In this document: positions 7,077 through 15,471 of the stretch, piece by piece
Layout: every line of letters begins with the position of its first letter
Position numbering within the stretch: the stretch's first letter is position 1
From: JBBRHQ01 sp963840235
Lineage (GTDB): Bacteria; Actinomycetota; Thermoleophilia; Solirubrobacterales; 70-9
Direction of reading: 5' to 3'
Assembly: GCA_963840235.1 (NCBI GenBank)
Contig: CAWIYC010000002.1
Span: 310,001 to 374,000, forward strand
Length of the DNA: 64,000 nt
Translations under genes and position numbers: made by a program
The notes under the pieces: generated by a model
Database searches by the model: none
What the model saw: only the letters and a program-made list of their open reading frames with translations
What the model was told of the DNA's origin: nothing

Positions 7077-9782
7077 ATGATGATGCGCAACCGTCTTGCC
7101 CTGCCCATCTGCGTCGCCGGCCTGGCGGTGGGGGCTCTCGTTGCCCCCGCCGCCCAGGCGGCGGATCCGGTTGCGCCCGCCACGACCGCTGCCGTCACCC
7201 AGGCGAGCTTCACCGACGACGCCCGTAATTTCGTCGAGGACAACACCGAATTCATCGTGGGCGGCCTGGTCGCGGCGATTCTCTTACTGCTGATCGTGAT
7301 GACCGTGATCCGCTCGGGCGACAAGGGCAAGGACAAGAAGCAGGCGTCGGCGCAGGGCGCCCCCGTGGCTGCGGCGCCCGCCACCGCCGGAGCACCGGCA
7401 CCCCAGGGCGCCACCGCGGCGTCGGCGGCGGCCGGCGGCGCCCAGATGAGCCGGGCCGAGCGCAAGCGCCTCGAGCGGGAGCAGAAGCGGGCCGCACGGG
7501 ACCAGCAGCGTCGCCAGCGCCTCGAGGACGCCAAGCGCCGCAAGGAGGAGAAGCGGACGCAGAAGGCCGGGGGCGCCCAGCAGGCCCCGGGCGGAGTCGC
7601 CCGGACGACACCTGAGTCCCGCCCGGGTGCGAGCGCCGCGGGAACAGTTCCTGCCGGGCCGGGCACCGTTTCCCAGGGACCCGGGATCGGTCCCGGGTCC
7701 CAGGGGGCGCCGGCGCCGTCCGCCGCCACGCAGCCGGCGACCGCAGCCGCTGCCGGGGCGGCAGCCGCGCAGACGACCAAGACGAAGAAGGGGCTGTTCG
7801 GCGGCAGGAAGAAGGCGCCCGCGCAACCCGCTGCGCAGCCAAGGCCCCCGTCGCCCCAGCCGCCATCCACCGGGGCGCAGCCTCCGGCTCCCGGGGGCCC
7901 CGCCGGTGGGCAGCCTCCGGCCCCGTCGAAGAAACTTTCGAAGCGCCAGCAGCGCAAGCTGGAGAAGGTCCAGAAGAAGGAGCAGGCGGAGAGGCAGAAG
8001 GCCGAGCAGCTGATAGCGGAGGCGCGGGCGCAGCGCCCGTCCGAGCCGACTGCGTCCGGGACGGCCCCGGGCGCCGCTCCCGCCCAGCAGGCCCCCGCCG
8101 GTGGAGAAGGGGTCTCCCTGGGGGAAGGCGCAGCAGCCGCGGGTGCCGCCGCTGCGGGTGCCGCCGCCACCGGCGCGCTCGCCGGCGAACGGCCCGCCGC
8201 CGCCGCCCCGCCCGCCCAGCCCTCGCCGCCCGCCCAGCCCTCGCCGGTGGCGGCCCCCGATGGACCGCCGACCGAGAGCCTCGAGCTGCCGGCCTCGGCA
8301 CCGCCCGCCGAGCCGGAGCCGACCCCGCCCCCGCCGCCGCCGCCCGCCCCGCCGCCGCCGTTCGCGGCCCAGCCCCCGCCGTCCCAGCCCGCTGCCTCGG
8401 CGCCGGTGCCGGGGTTTGCGGAAGAGCAGCCGCCTTCGCCGACTCCGCAACAATCGCAGCCTGCCCCGGGCGGCGTTGAGCCGGGCGATGCCGCGGAGCG
8501 GCAGGCCGCGCTCGAGGCCGAGCAGAGGGTGCGCTCAAAGGTCGAGGAGATCCGGCGCGAGGAGGAGCGTATCCGGACCGAGAGCGAGCGCCGCCTGCAG
8601 GAGGCCGAGCGACTCCAGCAGGCAGCCGGCGAGCAGGCCTCGATGCAGCAGCAGCAGGTCGACGCGCAGGCTCAGGAGGCGCAGCGAATCCGCGCCGAGG
8701 CCGAGCAGAAGGCTCAGGCCGAGGCCGACCTCCGGGTTCAGCAGGAGGCCGAACGCAACCGGATAGAGGCCGAGCAGCGCGCCCAGGCGGAGGCGCAAGC
8801 CGCGATCGAGCAGGCCCGCCGCGAGGCCGATGAGCGTGTGCGCGCCGAGGCCGAGAAAGCTCGCGCCGAGGCCGAGCAGAAGGCCAGGATGGAGGCCGAG
8901 GCACAGGCCCGCTCGCAGGCCGCGGCTGCAGCCGCAGAGCCGCCCCTCGCCCCCCCGGCAGCAGTTCCGCCGGCCACTCCCCCGCCCGCGCCGGAGGCAA
9001 GCGAGCAGGCCCTCACCGACGCCCAGGCGAGGCTGCGGGAGATCGAGAAGCGAACCGAGGAGGCCGAGAGGAGGGCAGCCGCGGCTGAACAGGCGGCCCG
9101 CCAGAAGGCCGAGGAGGAGGCCCGTAAGCGGGCCGAGGAGGAGAGGCGCCAGCGCGAGTTGCAGCAGGTGCTCGACAGCGTCGCCGAGGCCGAGCAGCGG
9201 GCGCGTGAGGCAGAGCAGCGTGCCGCAGCAGCGGAGCAGGCCGCCGCCCAACCGCCACCCGTGCAGCCGCCTCCGGTTGCTGAGCCGGCGCCGCCTCCTC
9301 CGCCACCCGCGGCTACGGCCTCGCCCCAGGCACAACCGCCCCAGGCACAACCGCCCCAGCCCCAGCCCCCCGCCGCAGCGCCCCAGCCCCCCGCAGCCCC
9401 CCAGCAGCCCCCGGCTGCAGCCCCCCAGCCCCCGGCCGCTGCGCCTCCACAACCCCCGGTCGCCCCCCAGCCCCCAGGCGCAGCGCCCCCACAACCCCCG
9501 GACGCGCCTCAGCCCCCCGCAGCAGCGCCCCAACCTCAGGCCCCGCTGCAGCCGCCGGCAGCGCCCGAGCAGGTAGCACCGGCACCGGCCGCTGCCGCGG
9601 TCAACCTCAACACGGCGACCTTCGACGACCTCCGGAACGCTCGTCTTTCAGTGACCCAGGCGACCAGGGTGCTCGCCTACCGCGAGCGACTTGGCGGCTA
9701 CCGCTCGGTCGACGACCTCGACGGCGTCCCCGGCTTCCCCGCCGACTTCCTGGCGGAGTTCAAGCGCAGCGCCACCGTCTGA
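7077..9782 (+). CDS. Large Ala/Pro/Gln-rich coiled-coil membrane protein with C-terminal ComEA-like helix-hairpin-helix
   Basis: The function is not recognised. From the ATG at 7077 (two more ATGs follow directly) the 901-residue protein has a signal-peptide-like N-terminus ending in AQA, a membrane helix at about residues 58-78, and alternating basic helical and proline-rich segments. A long Glu/Ala/Arg coiled coil follows at about residues 480-640, then a second near 665-730. The last 62 residues begin VNLNTATFDDL and match the HhH pair of ComEA, a DNA-binding competence protein. An upstream GTG at 7002 would add 25 residues but spoils the signal peptide. Proline-rich blocks near 9300-9560 are low-complexity repeats. 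It may tether DNA or peptidoglycan at the membrane; that is speculation. Confidence 0.7.
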   Translation: MMMRNRLALPICVAGLAVGALVAPAAQAADPVAPATTAAVTQASFTDDARNFVEDNTEFIVGGLVAAILLLLIVMTVIRSGDKGKDKKQASAQGAPVAAAPATAGAPAPQGATAASAAAGGAQMSRAERKRLEREQKRAARDQQRRQRLEDAKRRKEEKRTQKAGGAQQAPGGVARTTPESRPGASAAGTVPAGPGTVSQGPGIGPGSQGAPAPSAATQPATAAAAGAAAAQTTKTKKGLFGGRKKAPAQPAAQPRPPSPQPPSTGAQPPAPGGPAGGQPPAPSKKLSKRQQRKLEKVQKKEQAERQKAEQLIAEARAQRPSEPTASGTAPGAAPAQQAPAGGEGVSLGEGAAAAGAAAAGAAATGALAGERPAAAAPPAQPSPPAQPSPVAAPDGPPTESLELPASAPPAEPEPTPPPPPPPAPPPPFAAQPPPSQPAASAPVPGFAEEQPPSPTPQQSQPAPGGVEPGDAAERQAALEAEQRVRSKVEEIRREEERIRTESERRLQEAERLQQAAGEQASMQQQQVDAQAQEAQRIRAEAEQKAQAEADLRVQQEAERNRIEAEQRAQAEAQAAIEQARREADERVRAEAEKARAEAEQKARMEAEAQARSQAAAAAAEPPLAPPAAVPPATPPPAPEASEQALTDAQARLREIEKRTEEAERRAAAAEQAARQKAEEEARKRAEEERRQRELQQVLDSVAEAEQRAREAEQRAAAAEQAAAQPPPVQPPPVAEPAPPPPPPAATASPQAQPPQAQPPQPQPPAAAPQPPAAPQQPPAAAPQPPAAAPPQPPVAPQPPGAAPPQPPDAPQPPAAAPQPQAPLQPPAAPEQVAPAPAAAAVNLNTATFDDLRNARLSVTQATRVLAYRERLGGYRSVDDLDGVPGFPADFLAEFKRSATV

Positions 9783-9869
9783 CCGTCTCTGGGCCGAACT
9801 GCACTCCGCGTCCGTTGGAGCCCTAACGGTGCATTCCGGGCGGTATGGGGGTTACCCGGCGCGGCACCG

Positions 9870-9875
9870 TACAAT
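9870..9875 (+). promoter_or_regulatory. Probable -10 box of ssrA
   Basis: TACAAT ends 17 bases before the mature 5' end of tmRNA. This suits a start of transcription near 9882 followed by 5' trimming by RNase P. No convincing -35 hexamer at 16-18 bp spacing is visible in the GC-rich sequence upstream. Confidence 0.45.
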
Positions 9876-9892
9876 TGGATGCGACATAGCAC

Positions 9893-10251
9893 GGGGACGA
9901 CATGGCTTCGACGTGGTCGTCAGTGCGAACGGTTGCAGGCCGAGGTTCCCGGAGGCCTCGTAAAACCCCGGGAAAAACCAATACGTGCGGACCATGAGTT
10001 CGCCCTCGCCGCTTAGTTAGTAGCTAAGCGATGAGAGTCGGTCCTCCCTCGCCCGTGGGGAGGGGCACCGGCTTCAGAAACGGGCTCACCCGAAGCGGCT
10101 CGCCTCCGCCGCCAGGGGAAATTTCAGGGGGCTGGCTTCCCGGTAGTGCCCGCCGGCTCGGACCCCGGGAAGCGAGATCAAAGAGCCGGCTAAGCCTGTA
10201 GATGCCCTCGCAACGCGTCCGCGGACGCCGGTTCGATTCCGGCCGTCTCCA
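9893..10251 (+). ncRNA. ssrA: tmRNA (SsrA)
   Basis: tmRNA rescues stalled ribosomes by acting first as tRNA-Ala and then as a short mRNA. The 5' end GGGGACGACATGGCTTCGACG is the conserved tmRNA start. Its first seven bases pair with CGTCTCC at the 3' end (one G-U), after a GTTCGATTCC T-loop, and the discriminator A is at 10251. CCA is not encoded. The tag most likely reads ADHEFALAA from GCG at 9987 to TAG at 10014. The tag stop lies inside the perfect stem CGCTTAG/CTAAGCG (10010-10030), as in helix 5 of other tmRNAs. The resume codon is inferred from the reading frame and length. Confidence 0.95.
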
Positions 10252-10281
10252 TCCCCGCCCAGGCGGACCGAAAGGCGTTGC

Positions 10282-11079
10282 GTGCAAGCGGACCAGCAGA
10301 GTAAGGCAGCGGCGTTTCGATCCCTGCACGAGGGCGATCCGTTCATCATTCCCAACCCCTGGGACCTGGGGTCGGCGAAAGCGCTGGCCGCACTCGGCTT
10401 CAAGGCGCTTGCGACGACCAGCTCGGGCTTCGCCCTCACCCTCGGGCTCGCGGACGGCGGAGCCAGCCTCGACCAGGTCATCGAGCACACCCGGGACCTC
10501 GCCGGCGCCACTCCGTTGCCGCTCTCGGTCGACCTCGAGAACGGTCACGGGCCCCGCCCGGAGGATGCGGCGGCGGCGATTTCCCGGGCAGCCGAGGCTG
10601 GGGCGGTCGGGGGCTCGATCGAGGACTTCGATCCCGAGGGCCGGATCTACGCTCTCGAGGCCGCCGTCGAGCGGGTGGCGGCAGCCTCCGAGGCGGCCCG
10701 GGCGCTCGATTTCCCCTTCACCTTCACCGCCCGGGCCGAAAATCACATCCGCGGCAATCCCGACCTCGACGACACGATCGCCAGGCTGCAGGCATACGAG
10801 GAGGCTGGGGCGGACGTCCTCTACGCGCCAGGATTGCGCCATGCGGAGGAGGTGCGCTCGATCTGCGAGGCGACTTCGAAGCCGGTCAACGTGCTCGCCC
10901 ACCCGGGGCTCTCGATGGGTGAGATCGCCGCTGCAGGGGCGCAGCGGGTCAGCGTCGGCGGCGGCCTCGCCTGGGTTGCGATCGCAGCGATGGCGACGGC
11001 GGCGGAGGAGATGCGAGAATCGGGCGACTTCTCATCCCTCGGCGTCCGGTTGCCGATCGACGACTGGCTCGGGGGCTGA
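10282..11079 (+). CDS. Isocitrate lyase/PEP mutase family protein
   Basis: This is a 265-residue TIM-barrel enzyme of the PEP mutase/isocitrate lyase superfamily, which makes or breaks C-C or C-P bonds in 2-oxo acids using Mg2+. The N-terminal FIIPNPWDLGSAKALAALGF and LATTSSGFA segments, the DLENGHG metal-binding region near residue 85, and GGSIEDF near 113 are typical of the branch often annotated as oxaloacetate decarboxylase or carboxyvinyl-carboxyphosphonate phosphorylmutase. The substrate cannot be read from sequence. The GTG start lies 30 bases after tmRNA. A flavodoxin-like gene follows after 3 bases, so the two are probably co-transcribed. Confidence 0.85.
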   Translation: MQADQQSKAAAFRSLHEGDPFIIPNPWDLGSAKALAALGFKALATTSSGFALTLGLADGGASLDQVIEHTRDLAGATPLPLSVDLENGHGPRPEDAAAAISRAAEAGAVGGSIEDFDPEGRIYALEAAVERVAAASEAARALDFPFTFTARAENHIRGNPDLDDTIARLQAYEEAGADVLYAPGLRHAEEVRSICEATSKPVNVLAHPGLSMGEIAAAGAQRVSVGGGLAWVAIAAMATAAEEMRESGDFSSLGVRLPIDDWLGG

Positions 11080-11082
11080 GGC

Positions 11083-11577
11083 TTGGAGGTCTGGATCGTC
11101 GTTGCCAGCAAGTACGGGAGCACCAGGGAGATCGGCGACGCGATCGCTGATGAGCTGCGCCAAGGCGGGCGAGATTGCCGCGTCCTCGATGCCGCCGAGG
11201 TCAGCAACTTCACCGGCGCGGGCGTGGTTGTCCTCGGCAGTGCCGTCTACGCCGGCCGCTGGATGAAGCCGGCGCGGAAGCTGCTCGAAGCCCACGGCGC
11301 CGAGCTCGTCGATCGCCCCGCCTGGCTCTTCAGCAGCGGGCCGACCGGCGACCCACCGCTGCCCGAGGAGGCGGAGCCGGTTGGTATTGCCGAGGCGATC
11401 GAAGCGACCGGCGCACGAGGGCACGAGATCTTCGCCGGAAAGCTCGACCCCGACCTGCTCAAGCGCCGCGAGAGGCTCCTGATCAGCGCCATGCGGGCTC
11501 CGCTGGGGGATTTCCGCGACTGGACGGCGATCCGCCGGTGGGCGAGGTCGATCGGCGAGCAGCTCGGCGCCGGCTGA
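11083..11577 (+). CDS. Flavodoxin-domain protein (protoporphyrinogen oxidase HemG-like)
   Basis: This 164-residue FMN-binding protein belongs to the long-chain flavodoxin/HemG group. The first strand and phosphate loop VVASKYGSTREIGDAIADEL lie at about residues 6-25. VLGSAVYAGRWMKPA (about 50-64) is the segment conserved in menaquinone-dependent protoporphyrinogen dehydrogenases. The TTG start is 3 bases after the preceding stop. No haem-synthesis gene is nearby, so a general flavodoxin role is equally possible. Confidence 0.78.
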   Translation: MEVWIVVASKYGSTREIGDAIADELRQGGRDCRVLDAAEVSNFTGAGVVVLGSAVYAGRWMKPARKLLEAHGAELVDRPAWLFSSGPTGDPPLPEEAEPVGIAEAIEATGARGHEIFAGKLDPDLLKRRERLLISAMRAPLGDFRDWTAIRRWARSIGEQLGAG

Positions 11578-11593
11578 GCGCGGGAGGCCGGCT

Positions 11594-13111
11594 GTGACAG
11601 CCCCGGACCCCCCGGACCTCACCTTTTCGCGGCGCCAGTTTCTTGGCCGCAGCGCCGCTCTCGGCGGCGCCCTGCTCGTGGCCGGTCCGCTCGCTGCCTG
11701 CGGAGGCTCTTCGGAACCGGCTCCCGGACGACGCCGGGTCGCGGTCATCGGCGCCGGCCTCGCCGGGCTGACCTGCGCCCATAGGCTCAATCAACGAGGG
11801 ATTCCGGTCGACGTCTACGAGGCTCGTCCGGACCGGATCGGGGGCCGCTGCTGGAGCGCGCGCGGATTCGCCCAGGGCCAGGTTGGCGAGCACGGCGGCG
11901 AGTTCATCGACAGCGACCATTCCCGTATCCGGGCCCTGGTCGCGGAGCTTGGCCTTCGTCTCGAGGATCGGGCGGCGTGGGCGAAGCGCCGTTCCGGCGT
12001 CCATTCCCTGATCTATCTCGACGGCTCCCTGCGCAACCAGGGGCAGGTGCTTCGCGGTTTCGGGGCGCTCAAGCGGAGGCTGCGATCCGACGCTCTGCGA
12101 ACCGGGTACCTGTCCAGCGGCTACTCGAGCCCCGCCGCCCACCGCTTTGATCGGATGACCGCCCGCGGCTGGCTCGAGGCGAACGTCCCAGGCGGCGCCG
12201 ACTCGCCTCTCGGCCAGGTGGTCAGCGAGTACCTCTCGGAGGAGTTCGGCCTCGACGCCGGCAGGCTCAGCGCGACCAACCTCTTCTACATTCTCGAGAA
12301 GCCGGGCGCGGACCCTGCCTCGAGCGACGGATCCGATGAGCGCTTCCATGTCCACGGCGGCAACGATCAGGTCGCCCGGCATCTGGCGGACGCATTGCCG
12401 CGGGATTCGGTCCGGCTCGATGCTCCGCTCGAGGCGCTCCGGCGGCGGCCCGGCGGCTCCTACGGTCTGCACTTCTCCGGTATCCGAGATGAGGTCGTCG
12501 CCGATCGAGTCGTGCTGACGACCCCGTTCACGACCCTGCGTCTCGTCGATCTCGAACGTTCCGGCCTCAGCCCCCGCAAGCGCGAGGCGATCAAGATGCT
12601 CGGGATGGGCACCAACTCGAAGCTGCTGATGCAGTTCCGCCGCCGCCCATCTCACTACCGTCGCTGGGATGGCGACTTCGTCACCGACCGGCCGCTGCTC
12701 GATACCTGGGACTCATCGCTGACCCAGCGTGGAGGCGACGGCCTACTGACGGTCTATTCCGGAGGCGCGGTCGGCGCCGGTTATCCGGTAAGCCGCGCCC
12801 ACGGGCCCGCTCCAGCGTCGGTGGTGCGGCAGACTCTGGCGGTGCTCGAGCGGGCCGCTCCCGGGATCAGCCGCGATTTCAGCGGACGCGCCTGGCTCGA
12901 CGAGTGGTCCGCCGATCCCTGGTCGCGCGGATCCTACGCCGCCTTTCTGCCCGGCCAGACCACCAGCTTCGCGGGGGCGATCGCCCGCCCCGAGGGTGGC
13001 CTGCACTTCGGCGGCGAGCACACCTCGGTCGCCTACCAGGGATTCTTCGAGGGTGCCGTCGAGTCCGGCGAGCGCTGCGCTCGCGAGGTCGCGGGCGCCC
13101 GCTCGACCTAG
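11594..13111 (+). CDS. Tat-exported flavin amine oxidase lipoprotein
   Basis: This 505-residue FAD-dependent oxidase resembles monoamine oxidase. The N-terminus has a twin-arginine motif SRRQFLG, a hydrophobic stretch and a lipobox-like LAAC, so it is probably folded in the cytoplasm and anchored outside. The dinucleotide-binding loop VIGAGLAGLTCAHRL lies near residue 50, followed by EARPDRIGGR. The C-terminal FAD segment HFGGEHTSVAYQGFFEGAVESG is intact. The natural amine is unknown. It follows the flavodoxin gene by 16 bases, giving a run of three redox or carbon-metabolism genes on one strand. Confidence 0.87.
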   Translation: MTAPDPPDLTFSRRQFLGRSAALGGALLVAGPLAACGGSSEPAPGRRRVAVIGAGLAGLTCAHRLNQRGIPVDVYEARPDRIGGRCWSARGFAQGQVGEHGGEFIDSDHSRIRALVAELGLRLEDRAAWAKRRSGVHSLIYLDGSLRNQGQVLRGFGALKRRLRSDALRTGYLSSGYSSPAAHRFDRMTARGWLEANVPGGADSPLGQVVSEYLSEEFGLDAGRLSATNLFYILEKPGADPASSDGSDERFHVHGGNDQVARHLADALPRDSVRLDAPLEALRRRPGGSYGLHFSGIRDEVVADRVVLTTPFTTLRLVDLERSGLSPRKREAIKMLGMGTNSKLLMQFRRRPSHYRRWDGDFVTDRPLLDTWDSSLTQRGGDGLLTVYSGGAVGAGYPVSRAHGPAPASVVRQTLAVLERAAPGISRDFSGRAWLDEWSADPWSRGSYAAFLPGQTTSFAGAIARPEGGLHFGGEHTSVAYQGFFEGAVESGERCAREVAGARST

Positions 13112-13176
13112 TCAGCCGCCTAGGATCAGGCAGGTGCTGGTCCCGTGGGCAGGGCTGAAGCCAGATGAAGCTCCCG

Positions 13177-13560
13177 CTAGCGGATGAAGACGTTCGAGAT
13201 GTCGGCCCTGCAGATGTGCGAGTGGCCGTTGATGGTGATCCGCTTCTCCGGGGTCTTGGCGTAGAACTCACCGCCGAGGCCGTAGCCGTCGACGAGGTCC
13301 CAGTGGCCGTTGGGCGCCGACTTGGTGCCGCCGACCGGCACCAGCGTGATCGGTGGCCCGGAATCCTTGACGTAGAGCGCTACCCGACGCACCTTGCACT
13401 TCGGCTGCGACGACTTGACGACCCCATAGAAGAAGCCGAGCGAGTAGCGGTTCAGCCGCAGGTTGGTGTTGAAGGCCGTGGCCGACGCGACCGCGGAGGC
13501 GGCGAGCACGATCGCGAGCACGGACAGGGTGAAAATGAGGATCCGGTTTCGGGTTGTCAT
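13177..13560 (-). CDS. Small secreted protein of unknown function
   Basis: This 127-residue protein is not recognised. It has a clear signal peptide (MTTRNRILIFTLSVLAIVLAASAVASA) followed by about 100 residues that look like a small beta-rich domain. There are two cysteines (in PKCKV and HICRA) that could form a disulfide. It ends convergently with the amine oxidase gene. No conserved catalytic motif is visible. Confidence 0.65.
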   Translation of the reverse strand: MTTRNRILIFTLSVLAIVLAASAVASATAFNTNLRLNRYSLGFFYGVVKSSQPKCKVRRVALYVKDSGPPITLVPVGGTKSAPNGHWDLVDGYGLGGEFYAKTPEKRITINGHSHICRADISNVFIR

Positions 13561-13671
13561 CGCTGTCCTCCCTCTGTGATTTGAACCTGGATCGGCATCC
13601 GGGCTGAATCGCTTTACAGGGCCTACAGCCGATGGTCGAGATATCCCAGGCCGGGTGAGCGCCTGGAGGGG

Positions 13672-14454
13672 TTATCCGGAGCTCTCCGCTCGCTGCAGGG
13701 CAGCGCGGGTCGACTCGGTCAGCTCCGCGTCGGAGAGGTCGACGCCCGGCGGCAGCTCGACATGGAGGTCGCTCGATGGGTCGATCCTGACCCTGACATC
13801 GGCGGTACGGAAGGCGAGGACGTGGCCGCCGCGCTTGCGGTCGGCCGAGATGAAATGGTTGTGGTAGCCGCTCACCTCGATACCTTCGGCGTAGTCGGGA
13901 AAGCGAAACCCGACGATCGTCCCCTCGACCGAGTCGAGGTCGAAGGTGTGCTGATCGGCGACCACCTCCGTCAGCGGTCGGTAGGGAGGCTGCTGGCGAG
14001 GCACCGAGCGGGCATGGATCCGCTCGAATTCGCCGTCGACCCGGAACGACCAGGATTCAGCCCCGGGCGGCACGCGCTCGTCTATCGCACCGAGAAACGC
14101 AGCCTCGTCGGAGGGCCCCTCGAGGGCGAACTCGACGGTCGGCTGGAACCAGGACATGACCGCGAACGGCGAGCGCACGGCGGGGTCGATCTCTGCGGTG
14201 TGCCCGTCGACGTTGGCGCGAAAGAAGCGGCCCTCGAGGGCGATCATCTCACCGTCGAGCGAGTTCAGCGTCCCGAGGCCGAGGTCGCCGTGCTCGGCAA
14301 GCTCGGCGAAGCTGACGTCGCCGTCATAGGCGCCCTCGAGCAATGCCCCCACGGTCGAGGCCTGGAACAGCACGTGCGGGAGGTGCTCGGGGCGCAGCTG
14401 CGCCCGCCGCAGCGCCCGAACGTGAAGGGCGGTGATCAACCGCTGGTCGAGCAC
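13672..14454 (-). CDS. budA: Alpha-acetolactate decarboxylase
   Basis: This cytosolic enzyme converts 2-acetolactate to acetoin in the butanediol branch. The 260-residue length is typical. The C-terminal metal-binding region contains GYHNHFISADRKRGGHVL near residues 195-212, giving the three conserved zinc-binding histidines. LEGRFFRANVDG and the VEGTIVGFRFPDY segment are also family-typical. The start is a GTG at 14454. It is divergent from the amino-acid ABC transporter, with about 100 bases between. No acetolactate synthase is adjacent. Confidence 0.9.
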   Translation of the reverse strand: MLDQRLITALHVRALRRAQLRPEHLPHVLFQASTVGALLEGAYDGDVSFAELAEHGDLGLGTLNSLDGEMIALEGRFFRANVDGHTAEIDPAVRSPFAVMSWFQPTVEFALEGPSDEAAFLGAIDERVPPGAESWSFRVDGEFERIHARSVPRQQPPYRPLTEVVADQHTFDLDSVEGTIVGFRFPDYAEGIEVSGYHNHFISADRKRGGHVLAFRTADVRVRIDPSSDLHVELPPGVDLSDAELTESTRAALQRAESSG

Positions 14455-14494
14455 GGGTCCAAGTCTCGCAGGGCGAGGCGCGGAGGCGTGCGCA

Positions 14495-14524
14495 TTGCAA
14501 ACTGCCGTTGCATTCGCTTAGGAT
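14495..14524 (+). promoter_or_regulatory. Probable promoter of the amino-acid ABC transporter operon
   Basis: TTGCAA (14495-14500) and TAGGAT (14519-14524) are separated by 18 bp, close to the housekeeping sigma consensus. They lie about 33 bases before the GTG chosen for the binding protein. This is one of the few complete -35/-10 pairs visible in the window. Confidence 0.5.
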
Positions 14525-14556
14525 TGCCCGCGCAAGCTCCTCCGCCGCCCCGAAAC

Positions 14557-15417
14557 GTGCACCGACTGCCAGCCGCCATCGCCCTCGTCGCCGTCCTCGG
14601 CATCGCCGTTGCCGGCTGCGGCAGCAGCAGCGATACGACCACCGACCTGACCGGGGCGACCGCCAGCAACTGCACGCCATCCAAGCTCGCCACCCATGCC
14701 AAGGGCGAGCTGACCGTGGCCACCGACAAGCCGGCCTACCCGCCCTACTTCATCGACAACGACCCGACCAACGGCAAGGGCTTCGAGAGCGCGGTCGCCT
14801 ATGCGATCGCCGACGAGCTCGGCTTCCCCAAGTCGAAGGTCGCATGGACGGTGGTTCCGTTCAACGCCTCCTACGCGCCGGGCCCGAAGGATTTCGACTT
14901 CGACGTCAACCAGATCTCGATCACCCCGGCGCGCTCAGAGCAGGTCGATTTCTCGGCGCCCTACTACACGGCCAACCAGGCGGTGGTTGCGCTGAAGAGC
15001 TCCGACGCGGCAAAGGCCACTTCGCTGGCGGACCTCAGCGACACCACCATCGGCGTTCAGATCGGGACGACCAGCCTCGAAGCCGTCAACGACGTGATCA
15101 AGCCGAGCACCGACCCGAAGGTCTTCGACAACTCCAACGACGTCGTCACCGCGCTCAAGCAGGGCCAGGTCGACGCGGTGGTCGTCGACGTTCCGACCGC
15201 GCTCTACCTGACCGCCGTCCAGGTTCCCCAAGCCACCGTCGTCGGCCAGTTCCCCGCCCCCGGGGGCGACCGCTGGGGAGCGCTCCTGAGCAAGGGCTCG
15301 CCGCTCACGGCCTGCGTTTCGAAGGCTGTCGAGTCGCTGAGAGCGTCGGGCAAGCTGCAGCAGATCACAGACCAGTGGATGAGCAAGGCGGCGGGGGCGC
15401 CGGAGCTCTCCAGCTAG
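14557..15417 (+). CDS. Amino-acid ABC transporter substrate-binding lipoprotein
   Basis: This 286-residue extracellular receptor belongs to the family-3 solute-binding proteins for polar amino acids. The signal peptide ends in a lipobox, AVAGC. The mature part starts with GELTVATDKPAYPPYFI, and the DFDVNQISITPARSEQVDFSAPYY segment is the family signature (normally DVVxxxxTxTPER...). The GTG at 14557 gives a good lipoprotein signal; a longer frame upstream would run antisense through budA. The permease and ATPase follow. A strong hairpin after the stop may raise the level of this protein over the membrane parts. Confidence 0.9.
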   Translation: MHRLPAAIALVAVLGIAVAGCGSSSDTTTDLTGATASNCTPSKLATHAKGELTVATDKPAYPPYFIDNDPTNGKGFESAVAYAIADELGFPKSKVAWTVVPFNASYAPGPKDFDFDVNQISITPARSEQVDFSAPYYTANQAVVALKSSDAAKATSLADLSDTTIGVQIGTTSLEAVNDVIKPSTDPKVFDNSNDVVTALKQGQVDAVVVDVPTALYLTAVQVPQATVVGQFPAPGGDRWGALLSKGSPLTACVSKAVESLRASGKLQQITDQWMSKAAGAPELSS

Positions 15418-15423
15418 CACTCC

Positions 15424-15445
15424 GGGACGGCTGAGAAGCCGTCCC
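15424..15445 (+). terminator. Perfect 9-bp hairpin after the binding-protein gene
   Basis: GGGACGGCT and AGCCGTCCC are perfectly complementary around a GAGA tetraloop, with no T-run after. It probably stabilises the upstream mRNA or causes partial termination within the transporter operon. Confidence 0.5.
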
Positions 15446-15471
15446 ACCCTGCGGTCAGAATCGGCAATTCC

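Noticed and set aside
9300..9560. Tandem DNA repeat or CRISPR-like array
   Set aside because: The repeated CAGCCCCC-type units encode the proline-rich part of the coiled-coil protein in frame and lack uniform spacers.
13112..13176. Possible terminator between the amine oxidase and the small secreted protein
   Set aside because: No stem longer than 5 bp and no T-run could be found.
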